This document shows, in pieces, positions 39,049-50,448 of a stretch of DNA of 64,000 bases. The stretch is from the NCBI GenBank assembly GCA_003116975.1, contig BGKB01000035.1:434001-498000 (forward strand), in the 5' to 3' direction. Position 1 is the stretch's first letter; every line of letters begins with the position of its first letter. The translations under genes were made by a program, and so were the position numbers. The stretch is from Aurantiochytrium sp. KH105 (Eukaryota; Sar; Bigyra; Thraustochytrida; Thraustochytriidae). A model generated the notes under the pieces. It worked only from the letters and a program-made list of their open reading frames with translations. It was not told where the DNA came from and did not search any database.

Positions 39049-39883
39049 CTCCAGTCGCCCGTTCGATCATGCGGACAACCGTTCGCAGCCGCCAGCCTCC
39101 GGCAAGAGGTATCGCTGCTCTGCGCTGCGCCCGCTCTGGAGGAAAGGAGAGGCTGACGCCGCCAAGAGAAGCCTTTTCGCGCGGTCTGCTTTTTTGAGCA
39201 ACGGGCCCTAGCAACCACATATCCAAGTCTAAGCGTTCTCCCTCAGTAGGACCCTCACTACCCACAGTCTCCGAACGCTCTTGCCTTCGCGACTTCCTCA
39301 GAAGTCTGGTAAGAAATCGATAATTCATTTATATTACAAAATAGAAACAAGACCCGGCGCAGGGCTGAGCGTCAGGAGACCTCGGTGCGAATTTGCGGAG
39401 TAGACAGCAGCGCGCAGTCCCGGCGCTGCTGTTCCTTTCTTTTCTTTTCTTATCTCTTGTTTGCTGCTTTTTACTGGCTATTCGCACTGCGCGTATACTC
39501 GCTGCCGCCACCGCTCGACCAAGTTGCAGCACGCGCACGCGGACGGCGCCGCGAGGCCGCTTCATTTCTTCGGAAATTCGTGACGACGCGGCGAAGGAGG
39601 AGGAGCGCGAGCAGGGTTGGAGCGATCCTCCTTCCCCTTCGTCCAGTGCAGCAGCAGCTGGCAGCAGGAGAAAGGCCGGGCCGCGGCCCGCTGCCGTTGT
39701 CTGTGTGCTGCAGCGGCCGAACAGACGAGACGAGACGACGGAAACGAAAGAGCTCGAGTGGCTGCTGCGGTTTACAGCCAACTTGACCGTGCCAGCGACC
39801 AACTGACCGACCGACCGACCGACTGACCAACAGACAGTCCGCGCGGAAGCCGACCGAGGGCTTCTTCGTCGCGTCGCTTCGGT

Positions 39884-39906
39884 CGCATCGCATCGCATCG
39901 CATCGA
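39884..39906. repeat. (CGCAT)n pentanucleotide tract
   Basis: About four CGCAT units. The same motif recurs at 52786-52838. Confidence 0.85.
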
Positions 39907-40064
39907 CCGATCCGCTTCCGAAGCACAGTTCGTTAGTTAGCCTACAGGCTTATCTTTGCACGCTTTATTGGCACGAGCTTTTTACGGATCGACGCGGTGC
40001 GGCGGGACGGGATGCAGCGCGACTCGTCACTGTCCCCGTCGCCAAGCAGCCAGTTGACCGCTGC

Positions 40065-40136
40065 AGCTTGCTCGCTTGCTTGCTTACTTGCTTGCTTGTT
40101 TGCTTGCTTGCTTACTTGCTTGCTTGCTTGCTTGCT
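40065..40136. repeat. (GCTT)n microsatellite
   Basis: About 17 units of GCTT with ACTT and GTTT variants; same motif as at 5066-5131. Confidence 0.92.
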
Positions 40137-40288
40137 CGGGTGGGACGAGGCAGCAAAGGTTGCCGCGATTCCGACTCCCAAAAGGCCAAGGCGTGCGTAC
40201 GTGCAAGTGGGTCCGAATAAAGAGGCGAGAGGAAACCGAGACGAGCCTTACACGGCAGCCGGGTGCGGCGCCTTCGGCCAGTCAGGTC

Positions 40289-40328
40289 TCGTTTTGTCTC
40301 ATCTCGTCTCGTCTCATCTCGTCTCGTT
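40289..40328. repeat. (CATCTCGTCTCGTCT)n short tandem repeat
   Basis: Two to three copies of a 15-bp unit built from CTCGT pentamers. Confidence 0.8.
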
Positions 40329-42149
40329 GTCGTGGCTCCGGCGACTCATGGCCGGCCACCAACCGCGACTAGCAGTAGCTGCATCGCCTCGCCGCCGAGC
40401 GCCGCGCGTGTGCCGCTGAGCGCAGTTGCGGGCGTAAAGCGGGACCGATTGGCGGCGCCGAAGGAAGGCACGGGAGGCCAGTCGGGCGCCAGCCGTGTGG
40501 CCTCCAGAAGAACTTCGCACGGCAGAGCGGGCAGCAGAGCGGGCAGCAGAGCGGGCAGGGTTTCGCGCTTGGGGGTGCAGGCGCATGACTGATGCCCCGC
40601 TGGCTCCAAAGATTTAGGGCCATTCATGCGATGGGTTAGTTATCTTGATCGCCCCTTCCAGCCTGCCAGGACGGCTCAGTCCTCCTCCATCGACGCCGGC
40701 GCACGGCAGCCAATCAATCATCTGTCGCGCCGACGGGTGGACGCAGGCAGCCTGCTCGGCTGCTGACTATCGGCTGCTGCTGCAACTGCGATGCGACGCG
40801 GCGAGGTCCATGCGATGCGATAGGACCCGACATCTGCAGCGCCTTTGCAGCTCCTCTTGTCTCTTTCTCCCTCTGTGTATCTCGGGGGACGACTGCGAGT
40901 TGGGAGCGGAGCTGGCACGGCGCTCCCCGGCTCTGAACCGCAGACCCCGCAGCGGACCACCAGCCAGTCACTGTCAATCCGAGTTAGGGGCAGTGGGGCC
41001 ACAGTAGGGACTGCGAGCCGAGTCTTTCTTTCTTTTCCTTTTTTTTTTCATTTTTCATTTTTTTCTTTCTGGCTCTCTCTCTCTCTCTGTAGCAGTGGCA
41101 GCTGCCATGGCTGCAATACGCCTTTCGATCGTTCGTTCATTCATTCAATCTTGCCCTCTCGCTCTCGCTCCGACCCTGCCTCCCTTCGAGCGGCACCGTT
41201 CGCTGCCAGGGCTGCGCTCGCTGCCGCCACTACTGCGGTCGTCGCCAGGAAGCGAAGAAGTGGCAGTGGACGCGACGCGGGCGGCACGAGTATGATATAC
41301 CGCAGGTGGTAGTTAAAGGATAGAGGGCGTGAGAGGAATTCGAAAAGCGGACCTTGCGCAGGATGCCGCAGCGGCCACCGCTGCCCCGCCGAGCCATATC
41401 ATTTTATTCAATGCCAACCATTCCACTTAGCACGCCATGCCGTATACCACGCCTCGTGGCGCCACGACCTTGCGCGAACTCGCCTCCAGGCCTCGCTTCC
41501 TCGCGATTCCACGTGACGGCCGCTCCAGAGCGAGATCGAGGTTGTCGTCCCCCTCACTTCGCGCATGACTGTCAGATCACCTGCGATCGACGCGACGGCG
41601 AGACGAGTTCGCTGCTGCGCGCCATGACACGCATACGTGCGCGCGGCCAGCACCCATGCCACCGCCAGGGGCAGGATAAAGACCTGTGGACACCCCGCGC
41701 CTTGTACCGCGCGCAGCAGCAGAGGCTGCAGCGAAGCGGCGCGTCCTCTGAGGAGGATCCGAGGGAAGAAAATATAACAACAGCAACTTGAACTTGAAGG
41801 AAGGAGGGAGAAAAGAGCGGATGTCGCGTGCCGCGCCACGCGCGTCTCGACCAGAAAGAAAGAATGAAGAAAGAAAGGCGACAGACGCGGGGAGCGGGAC
41901 GCGCCGGTCTCCTTGTCGCGGACCGTGTCTTAAACAGCCCATACCGCCGCTGCAGCGGCCGGCCTCGTGACGTGCTGCGTCGCGGCTGGCGCGAGCATCC
42001 TGCGAGGAAGCGAGCGGCAGACAGTCGTGCGGCGGGCTACCCGATAGCGCGCGCACGTCGGTTGGTCAACCGGTATGCACCCTGCGATAATGCGGCCATG
42101 TTGGCCGCACATACCGCAACGAAAAACTGGGAATTCGACTGGGTGTAAG

Positions 42150-42283
42150 GCGAAGAAATTGGCTCGCGACGCGACGCGACGCGACGCAATTCGACTTGAG
42201 TTGCAACTGCAAAGGAGGAGCAAGCCGTGCCGCACTGCGGGTTTGGCGCGGCCGGGATGCCACTCGAAGACCGACCGTGTTGC
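42150..42283. repeat. Tandem duplication unit, copy a
   Basis: Begins GCGAAGAAATTGGCTCGCG and ends in a GACCGTGTTGC segment. It shares the order of several blocks with the unit at 42341-42483: the GGCTCGCG block, an ACGCAA-ACTCGA core, CTGCGGGTTTGGCG, and the final GACCG. Diverged by substitutions and small indels. Confidence 0.7.
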
Positions 42284-42340
42284 TTCCCTCTCGCGTGTTC
42301 TGCCCCCTGGCCGCTTTCGCGCGAGCTTGGAGGCAATAAG

Positions 42341-42483
42341 GCGAAAGAAAACATTGGCTCGCGGCGCGACGCGGCCCGACGAAACCCAACGCAACTCGAC
42401 TCGGAGCTGCAAATAAGAGAAAAGAGCGGACCGCGCTGCGGGTTTGGCGGGATCCGAACGCCGCTTGCGGACCGTTTTGGCTG
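42341..42483. repeat. Tandem duplication unit, copy b
   Basis: Second copy about 190 bp after the first. It keeps CTGCGGGTTTGGCGGGATCC and GCGGACCGTTTTGG. The duplication lies just downstream of GltS-like copy 2. Confidence 0.7.
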
Positions 42484-42698
42484 GCCTCGCTGGTGCACTC
42501 TTGCAGTGCTCGCTCGCGAACGATCTTGCGCTTAGTTCGCAATGAACTTGAGGTTGAAGACTCCATTTACGGACGGGGCTGAAAGATTCGAGAACATTGC
42601 ATTTTATGATGTTTAACTTTGAAGGTGATCTCGTTGGAGCACCAAGGACAGCAGCAGGCTAGATGAATACCTGACAAAAGTTTGGGACACACGACGCT

Positions 42699-44261
42699 TT
42701 AGTTGTCGATGACATCGTAAGCGGGGTTGAAGCCGCGACGGAACATCGGGCCCTCCTTGTTCTTGCGCAGAACGAGGAACCAGACGCCAAAGAAGAACGC
42801 CATCACACCAGCGGAGAGACCAACCACGGCCCAGTTACCGACAGAGGCAATGAGCGGGAGCGCGAGCGAGGTCCACACGCCACCACCAAGGAAGGGCTCA
42901 GTCACGAGCTGCTTGGCAGCAAAAGCCTCGGCAGCAGGCGTCTCGTACTCGGGGTCCACAATGCGCAAAAGCATGAGACCAATCGAGGTGGTCGCGGTGC
43001 TGGTGCCAAACTCCGGAAGAGCACGCTCAACCCAGAAGTCCGGAAGCATGAGCGGCGCGAGGAAGAAGAAGCAGATGAGCTGCCAGCCGAGAATGGCAAA
43101 GAGAACAATCATGAGGGGGCCAACGTTGTCAGCGACGACAGCAAGGTTGGTCGTGGCGACGGCGGTGAGCACGAGCACATCGAGCGAGAAGCCGGAGATG
43201 CGCTCCATCATGCCGCGGTCCAGAGGCGAGTCCGTGCAGTACTTGTCGACAAGGATCTGGACGACAAGACCCCAGAGAAGGCACATGGGGAAAAGCGGGA
43301 AGCCGGAAAAGAAGGCGTACTCAACGAGCCAGTCGTCGAGGGTCTCGAGGGCGATGAGAATGCGCTTGGTCCAGTACGATAGGAACAGCACGACGCCAAT
43401 GTAGGCCATGTGCAGGGCGAGGGTCTCGACGGCATCGTTGGAAACGGTAAGGTAGGCGCCAGGGACGCGCTTGGCCATGGGGATGATCGCCTTCTCGGTC
43501 CAGGGGCGCACCTCGAAGCCGTGCTGGGCGGGGACACCAGGGACGTTGTCAACATCAGACATCGGGTTGGCCTGCTCCTTGGAGTACGAGTCAACGGTGC
43601 CGTTCTCAGCATCCTCAGCCTCCTTGAGCAGAAGGGACATGCGGGTCCAGCCAAAGTAGTTGGCAACGTTGCACAGAATGGTACCGACAATGACACCAAA
43701 GAGGATACCGATGGTGGCGGCAGTGATACCGAGATCGCCACCCTCCGGGAAGCCGAGCGCAGCGTACGAGGCGGTCACGCCAGCAGCCGTACCGTGGCCA
43801 CCCTGGGTACCAACGGGGCCGAGAGAGCCAAAGAGAGGGTGAGTGCCAAAGGCAGGGATGAAGAGGATTCCGGTGAGCAAGCAAGCCCAGAACCAGTTGC
43901 CCCATGCGATCACCCAGCCGTAAGCGATCTGAGGGGCAGCGGTATCCCAAATATCGCGGGCGTTGGGCACGGTCTTGCCCATGAAGAGGGTGGCAAAGAC
44001 GATGTTGATGAGGAATCCAGGCATGTTGCCCCAGCCAGAGATAAAGTCGCTTTCAATCACAGTCGTGGCGTCGTCGTCGAGGGTACACATTTGCACAAAG
44101 AAGAGGGCGAGGAGACCGCCAATGAGAGAGGCCGGCAGCATAAGCTTGCGCGTGCAGGCGAGGTGCTCGCGGACGACATGGCCAATGTACATGAAGACAA
44201 AGAGGAGCGAGAAAGACGAGACTCGCGCCATGCTGCCTCCGAGGGCAAAGTCGGTCGCCAT
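42699..44261 (-). CDS. Sodium:glutamate symporter-like protein (ESS/GltS family), copy 2
   Basis: 520-aa GltS-type carrier, about 96% identical to copy 3 (some 18 substitutions counted by eye, no indel) and clearly more distant from copy 1. It has the same two-half topology with the GGHGTAAG and EFGTSTATTS re-entrant motifs. The central cytoplasmic loop is shorter (about 55 residues), and most of the copy 2/3 differences cluster there. Codons are strongly C/G-ending, as in highly expressed genes. The start CAT at 44259-44261 sits directly after a conserved GTCTTGAGAAGCTT 5' leader that copy 3 shares. Likely Na+-driven uptake of glutamate or a related acid. Confidence 0.9.
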   Translation of the reverse strand: MATDFALGGSMARVSSFSLLFVFMYIGHVVREHLACTRKLMLPASLIGGLLALFFVQMCTLDDDATTVIESDFISGWGNMPGFLINIVFATLFMGKTVPNARDIWDTAAPQIAYGWVIAWGNWFWACLLTGILFIPAFGTHPLFGSLGPVGTQGGHGTAAGVTASYAALGFPEGGDLGITAATIGILFGVIVGTILCNVANYFGWTRMSLLLKEAEDAENGTVDSYSKEQANPMSDVDNVPGVPAQHGFEVRPWTEKAIIPMAKRVPGAYLTVSNDAVETLALHMAYIGVVLFLSYWTKRILIALETLDDWLVEYAFFSGFPLFPMCLLWGLVVQILVDKYCTDSPLDRGMMERISGFSLDVLVLTAVATTNLAVVADNVGPLMIVLFAILGWQLICFFFLAPLMLPDFWVERALPEFGTSTATTSIGLMLLRIVDPEYETPAAEAFAAKQLVTEPFLGGGVWTSLALPLIASVGNWAVVGLSAGVMAFFFGVWFLVLRKNKEGPMFRRGFNPAYDVIDN

Positions 44262-44967
44262 GGTCTTGAGAAGCTTTAGAAGCTTTCCTTGAAGTTCTTA
44301 CTTGTTCTTCGTCGCTTGTTGCTTGTGTTGTTCTTTTGTTGCCAAGTTGAGGTCTCGGCGGAGTTGCGGATCTGCTGCCAGCCTGATCGCGCCGGACGAG
44401 GTCCGCCGTCCCCTAGTAAAGGAAGAGGCCCATGCTTCGTCCCTTATCTTTTCCAGGATAAAGATTTTTAGCCCGCAGAGGCGATGCTAGCGGTAGCTAC
44501 GGATTTGCTTAGGACTCTAATTTTTTCACTCTCTCCTTCGAGCAAGGCACAGAGACAGGCTGCGTCGTCACGATTTTCGATCCGCACCGCACAGAGTGTT
44601 CTCTCGCTCATTCACTAACTCGCTCACATGCCCACGCACAGGGATGCAACTGCGCTTTTGTCCCGTCCGTGCGGTCCTATCCTCAGTGCACCCAAGAAAG
44701 CGCCAAAGCGCTGGAAGCAACGAGCCCGCTTGCCCTCTTAGACATTCCATCTGGTGTTGTACGAAACACGGTCGAGCACACTGCGTCCCTTGCCCGTCTG
44801 CGCCGATTCTCCACACCTCGCACACTGAGCAGGCAGCGCTCCTTCTCTCACTAATGGCAAGCCGTGCACCGTGCACGGTTGGACGAATCCGTGCGCGCGC
44901 GCGCTCTAATTCTTGCGTGCGCGGTCCATTCTCCAGGTCGGGCTAGCAAGCTAGCTCGCTACATCTA

Positions 44968-44995
44968 GCGAGCGAGCGAGCGAGCAAGCGAGCGA
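44968..44995. repeat. (GCGA)n microsatellite
   Basis: Seven GCGA-type units next to an AGCTAGC motif. Confidence 0.88.
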
Positions 44996-46607
44996 AATGT
45001 CGACGCGGCAAGGCGTCGCGGCAAGGCGTCGTGGCAAGGCCGCCAGATCCCTTCGGCCACCGCGGGGCGCGCGCGGCTGCGGCTGCGTCGCGCGCTTGGA
45101 TTTTCCGCACGGGGAGGAAGGAAGAAGGCCTGAGTTGTCGCGCGCCCGAATTGCGTCTCCACTCGCAGCGAGGAGCACGCGAGCCTCCACGAATACGAGC
45201 ACGCGACAGGGAGTTGACCCGAGGATGTTTTGACGCACGGGGCGACCCTCTGCCTTCCTTCCTCCCCGTGCGAGCAGGCGAGCGAGCGCGAGCGAGGGCC
45301 GGCGAGGCACCCGAACACGTACGCACGCACGCATGTATGTTGCTCGCACGCGCGCACCCTCGCGCGGCCCCGGTCCTCGCGACGAGGCCGCACCCACCGA
45401 GCACCCGCCCCCCGGGGCCGGGCGCGCGCAGGCGGGCGCGAGCGAGCCTGGCAAGCGAGCACGCGAGCGGACGGGGCCGGGCGCGCGCCCTTTTTGCCCG
45501 TGCATGCACGCGCGCCCATATTCGCGCAGCCGGGGGGCAAACGATCCGTTGAACATGCACGCGCTGCGCTCTGCGCTGCATAGCACGCACGGTCTGCCAG
45601 GCAGAAGACGGACGAAGAAGAGAAGACGGAGAAGATAACGGAGAAGATGAAGGAGACGGCGACGGAGACGGACGAGCTCGAGGGGACGCAGTCGAGAGGG
45701 CGGGGAGAAGGAGGGGGCGCAGTCGCCAGAAAGTGGACCCGGTCGACGCGCAGGGTCGTGGCCCGGCCTCGTGCGCCGCGGGCCGCGCGGCGCGCGCGCA
45801 GCGGGCGGCCCGGGAGGAGGCCATCGCGCGGGCCGCGGGCCTGCCCTGCCCTGGCTTGCTTGGCTTGGCCTGGCCTGATCTGCGCTGCTCTCGGCCCAGA
45901 GGGCGCAGCAGCGCGGGCGCAGGCGGCAGGGCGGAAGAGGCTGCGCGCGTAGAATCCGGCAGCAGCAGCCAGCTGCGAGCAGCGGTGCGGCGCGCAAGGG
46001 CTCAGGGTCGCGGCGACGAGAAGCCTTCGTTGGAGCAAAGCTGGACCAGTTCTTGCGAGGCACACTCACCCACATAAGATACCCACTCCCACACCGGCTG
46101 TGGGCGCAAACCGCTGTGAGAGAGTGAGTAGGCTTGCTTTCTTGAATGAATGCTGGTCAGCTTGCCATCGCTCGTTGTTAGCTTGTCGTAGCTTGCCATG
46201 CGCATGCAGGCAAGCTCACCATACGGTGGCGGAGGCTGCGCTCGCGGTCGCCATCCATCGATCCATTGATACGCGTCGCGCCCTCCTCCTTCGCGCCCTC
46301 GTGTTGATACAATGCCCCGTGTCTTGATTCATATGATGATACCCTGTGCCTGGTTGCCGCGTGCTTGCTCACAGTCAATCAAGTAAACCTCCCGTCGCGC
46401 CGCGACGCAATGGGACGCGCGCCAGGAAATGGGCCTCGTACGCCAGCAAATGATGCAGCGCGCGTGTTTTCCTGAAAGCCCGAAGAAAAAGCCGCAGTGT
46501 CTCGCGAGGCGTGCGCCGCTCGATCCTGCTCGAGCGCTCGCGATCTCAGATCGTGCCGAGCAAACGCGACGAAGAGCAGCCAGGCTGCGGCTTCTGTTGC
46601 CGGTTGG

Positions 46608-46608
46608 C

Positions 46609-46644
<36 letters not shown>
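46608..46644. repeat. (GAGCAG)n tract
   Basis: Six perfect GAGCAG hexamers. Confidence 0.9.
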
Positions 46645-46885
46645 CGCACGACACGAGCAGACGCAGCGAGCGGGCGCCGGAAAGTTGAGTGGCTGGCCGC
46701 GCGCTCGCTTCTTCCCGCAGAGCAAGGAGCGCACGCTCAGATTTTCGCGGACCGGACCCACTTGCGTAGTACTAGCAGACGTGGGAAGGAGAAGGAAGAA
46801 GGAATTAGCTTAGGAGCAAGTGGCCGGTTCAGCCTCTTCGTAAATTAACTTGGACTCACAGTCAATGCGTGCACGACTGACAGAA

Positions 46886-46886
46886 C

Positions 46887-46930
<44 letters not shown>
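46886..46930. repeat. (GACA)n microsatellite
   Basis: About eleven perfect GACA units followed by degenerate ones to about 46945. Confidence 0.93.
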
Positions 46931-47630
46931 CAGGCAGATAGACAGGCAAGTGGGCCAGCGTGAAATGCACAAGTCTTCGAGGCGCCACGAAGGACGGCCG
47001 ATCCCTCTCTCGGGGTAGCTGCAAGATCATGCGCGCGCTCACTTAAGCCCTATACGAACGATCAATCGAGCCATCCTTTAGATGCGCAGAGTTCCCGCGC
47101 CGGCGACGGAGGCGAGGATGAGTGTTGGAGGCGGTCAATTGGGTCATTCTTGGACGCCATCAACACCAAGGGACGGAAACATTCATGCTCCCGGCTTTCT
47201 TCCCATTGGCAGGACAGCCGCCAAGAGCCGTGTGTTCACGGAAGTGCGCGCGCGAATTTCTGATCAAGGCGGCGACATCCGGCGGGACAAACCGCGCGTG
47301 CGCACGAAGTCCAGAGAGCACGAGTCCAGGCTATCGTCTCTCCGCAATCAAGGGAACAATTCAGAGCCTCGTCCTAGACAAGCACGCGGCAAACCGGCCG
47401 CGGGTCGATTTATCGTGACCTATTTCCCATCAAGCAACGGGGACGCAAGCGCACTTTGGCTCGCTGAGCGGTCAAGATCATCGTCACACGTACGCGTCGG
47501 TAATCGAGATCACATTCCTGACTACTCAATTTTGCACGTGCGCAGAAGCTGATTGCCAAATGCATCGCGCGCGCCAAGTGTGTTTTGGCCCACTCGGGCA
47601 GTCGGTGCTCGTTCACCTCTCCAGGACGGC

Positions 47631-47670
47631 ACGCCCACACAATGGCAAAAGATGGGCCGTGGCCCAAAAT
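47631..47670. promoter_or_regulatory. Conserved 40-bp motif with near-palindrome, copy A
   Basis: CCCACACAAT, then ten bases, then TGGGCCGTGGCCCA (47653-47666). The same arrangement occurs at 55286-55319, at a position colinear with the GltS duplication. A regulatory role is inferred from its survival amid diverged sequence. Confidence 0.35.
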
Positions 47671-48035
47671 TGGGGAGAAAGACGGCTGCAAGACCTGTCG
47701 CTTCAAAACCCGCCATCCTCCATGCTGCCACACAAAGTCATCGTGGTTGCCAAAAGCCCACGCGACGTAGGACAGGCCCACTACCTTGGTTGACGGGTAG
47801 CGCTGATCCATTTGTTCACGTCCAAGCCCTTCGCGTTGTCGCCTGAGCGATTTGATTGAAACAGTGGCTCTCCGCGCCGCCAGCGAATCAACAAGGTCTT
47901 GCGAGCTCTCGCGATTGATCGATTGTGCAGGCAGAAAAGGTAGCCTTCAGAAATTTTACGCTTTGATTGCTGTTCTCGATGGGCCAAGTTCTGCAAAGCA
48001 CCATGTCGTGAGAATTGACTCTTGCCGACTTGACT

Positions 48036-48730
48036 TTAAGTTGTATGGCACTTTGCGAAACCTGTTGAGTTAAATGTTGCTGTCCTTGGCACTTTGAATC
48101 CCGAACGGTACGCTGCACCTGCACAACTCCATGTTGCATTGAGAACGGCGCTCTGCGCTTCCTGAGTTACCGCGCTTGCACCTCGCAAGGATGTGTCGAT
48201 CGAGAGACCTTTTGAAAGCTCCGAAATCTGGATTGGCTGAAGCTTCGTCTCTTCTCCAGAGACATAGTTGTTGAAGGGCGCATGGCAGACGGTCATGCGA
48301 GAAGAGACTCCGCGTCCTCCACATTCATAGCTCGAGAATGAAAACAAGCACATCCGAGCCAGGACTTTTTGATTTTCGAGACACATTAGATACTCTAGGC
48401 AAGAATCATCGAAATCCAACATGCAAGTCATTTTTAGAGGGCGCACCTCATCAAGTGGAGCAATGTTGTTGACGGTCGACCGGAAACGAACGGGAAGAAG
48501 AATCAGACTTGACTGAACGTAAAGGAGACTCCGCTTCGCGGCTTACACGGAATCGGTAAAGATGTTTGCCAGGTTCTTTCGCTGCTACTCGGAGAGCTTG
48601 TTTGATTGTTGAGTATTCGGGTCCGCGGACCTAGGGCAGCAACTTTGGTCGCAGCCTGGCTTGCTCGGAACAGTGGTTCCACCACGGAGACCTGGTCCAG
48701 CTGATCTAGTTGGGTCCTGAACTCATTCAT
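48036..48730 (-). pseudogene. Decayed coding sequence, possibly of a cell-surface protein
   Basis: Two adjoining minus-strand reading-frame pieces, 48503-48730 and 48036-about 48540, lie in different frames and meet near 48.52 kb. Their residue mix is protein-like (spaced cysteines, ordinary hydrophobic content, no low complexity), unlike the Arg/Ala-rich chance ORFs around. Cysteine spacing and short strand-like stretches suggest an extracellular beta-rich domain, but no family is identified. The simplest reading is a host gene remnant. An unrecognised intron is an alternative. Confidence 0.3.
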
Positions 48731-49627
48731 TCATTTATCATAAAAGGAGTTCATGTGCATTGACAACGTCAGGATATATGCTGGCTTCGATGTGATTGCA
48801 CCGGGTGGGAGGCGATTGCATCAGCGGGCCTCGTTGATGCACTCGTGAATCAATTTATCCCCCCGGCATCAGATTCGTTGCTGCAATCAAAAGCGAGAAG
48901 CTCTTTCCATTTGCAGCTTCTTAGCCGCATCTAGTTCTGAAAGACGGAATGTGTTTCTCCATTGTTGTATACCGACATCGCTTGCGTTTTTAATGCGCGT
49001 GGTGCTTCGCTGAACCTTTCAGGGCCTGACGTGATCTAATGATGACAAGAACATGGCTGGCACCCCTTCTGCAATTAACTCTCGTATTCAATTGACCCTG
49101 GAGAAAAGGTTGCAGCACGCATTGCATATGCCCAGTGCACACCGTTTGAGAGCGTCTATGATTTTGCCAATCACATCAGTGCAAATCCTTCGGGATGTCA
49201 CTTGCACGAGCTTTGGAGCCGTCCAGCTCGAGCTTCTTCTCTTTTTACCAAGCTGAAAGATGAAGAACGGATGCTCTGCGCGGTACTTGAATATTCGAAA
49301 GAAAGACTTGGCCTTGTCCCTTGGCACTTATCAAAGACTTTATTGATCCACAATACAGTCATAGACCTACATAGCAGAAATGGACCAGGGTGACGACCCT
49401 GGGACCACCGAGCCGAATAGACCTGGCAGCGACCAAACCCGATGCCAGAAGCCGGCAGAACCGAAACCCACCAGAATATTGAACTACACCAAAGCTTTCT
49501 CCGAGCAGCAGCGTGAGAAGCAATCAAACTACTTTCCCGTTTCGTGCTAGCCACGATACGGATTTCTTTTACGTTTATTGAAATCAACTTCTTCTTTCTA
49601 TTCTTTCAGACCTCTGGGTAATCTCCG

Positions 49628-49894
49628 TCAACAAGACTTGTGGGAAGTGAAAATTACTCGAGCATACAGCAGCGGCACAGAAGTGGCAATATCAACCTGG
49701 CAACTATGGGAAGTCTCTTGTTTCTTGCCGTGCCCAATACCGTCAATCTTGGCAGCCACTAGCTCATGCAACATTAAGGTTCGTGTAACAGCGTTCGCAA
49801 CATAAACCAGCACGGTCGAGAGATATGTGATCACCCAAATCTTCCCTACAAACAAACCTCCAAGGTAGCAAGAACATCGAACACCATTAGCCAA
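49628..49894 (-). pseudogene. Possible membrane-protein remnant
   Basis: 88-codon minus-strand frame with a hydrophobic stretch (IWVITYLSTVLVYVANAV) followed by a polar segment and another hydrophobic one. It resembles part of a multi-pass channel or transporter but is isolated and short. It may belong to the same decayed locus as 48036-48730. Chance is not excluded. Confidence 0.15.
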
Positions 49895-50448
49895 TCATTT
49901 CGTCCTGCCAGATCGAAACGAGCTTGGCGATTCTATCATACGCGACCATACATGCAGTCCAGCTCCACTTGCAACTTCAACAAAGACCTTCCCGTTGCAC
50001 CGCGTGTCCAGCTTCTCGTAGGAATCATGACGCGACGCAGATCGCTGCTCTTGTTTCAATAGAGCGAGCCGGCCTTGCAGTCAAACGCTTCTACCTTCGT
50101 CCTTCCACGAGCACGCAACCCAGATTGTGCACTTTGACTTTGATCGACATGTATGTGACGGACTGAACGGCATGGCCGAAAACACAGCCATGCAACGTAA
50201 AGTCTAAGTGTGGGGTCGTCTGTGCCTTGTTTGTCTCGAGATTTTGCGGTTTCGCAATTAGTATGCAGGTCCGCAATGACAAGATCGACGCGACCAAAAG
50301 GAGAAGCGAGTGAGAATTCTATGATGACTTTCGACATGGACTCGGAAAGTTTGATTGTGAGAATTGATTGGTAACTTTACGACACTACGAAGGACAGCAG
50401 CAGGCTAGACGAATACCTGACAAAAGTTTGGGACACATACGACGCTGT

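Larger units (their letters stand above)
36595..42698. other. 6.1-kb spacer with microsatellites; no gene supported
   Basis: Spacer between GltS-like copies 1 and 2. It contains the (AAAAAG), (TTTC), (GAAAG), (GTTC), (GCTT) and CATCTCGT tracts listed separately, and a 190-bp tandem duplication near 42.2 kb. Long ORFs at 36955-38412 (minus), 37472-38539 (plus) and 37934-39328 (minus) overlap one another, are Arg/Ala/Ser-rich and cross microsatellites, so they are rejected as genes. No matching spacer sequence was found after copy 2. Confidence 0.45.
44262..50448. other. 6.2-kb spacer upstream of GltS-like copy 2; no intact gene
   Basis: The first 570 bp resemble the region upstream of copy 3 (52012-52560), including AGCCCGC and CGCTGGAAGCAACGA blocks; further colinear matches occur near 47.0, 47.3 and 47.65 kb. 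From 44.9 to 46.1 kb it is extremely GC-rich, with overlapping false ORFs on both strands. From 47.4 kb it becomes AT-richer and has short minus-strand coding-like fragments. Confidence 0.5.

Noticed and set aside
36955-39328. Long overlapping ORFs on both strands (up to 485 codons) near 37-39 kb
   Set aside because: They are Arg/Ala/Ser-rich, overlap each other antisense, and read through (TTTC)n, (GTTC)n and purine tracts. High GC makes stop codons rare, so open frames arise by chance.
42420-42490. tRNA-like GGATCC/GAAC loop in the tandem duplication
   Set aside because: No cloverleaf with paired acceptor, D and anticodon arms can be drawn around it on either strand.
44943-46075. 374-, 366- and 293-codon minus-strand ORFs in three frames, with plus-strand counterparts
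   Set aside because: Three frames open over the same DNA is a composition effect. No domain, no consistent codon use.
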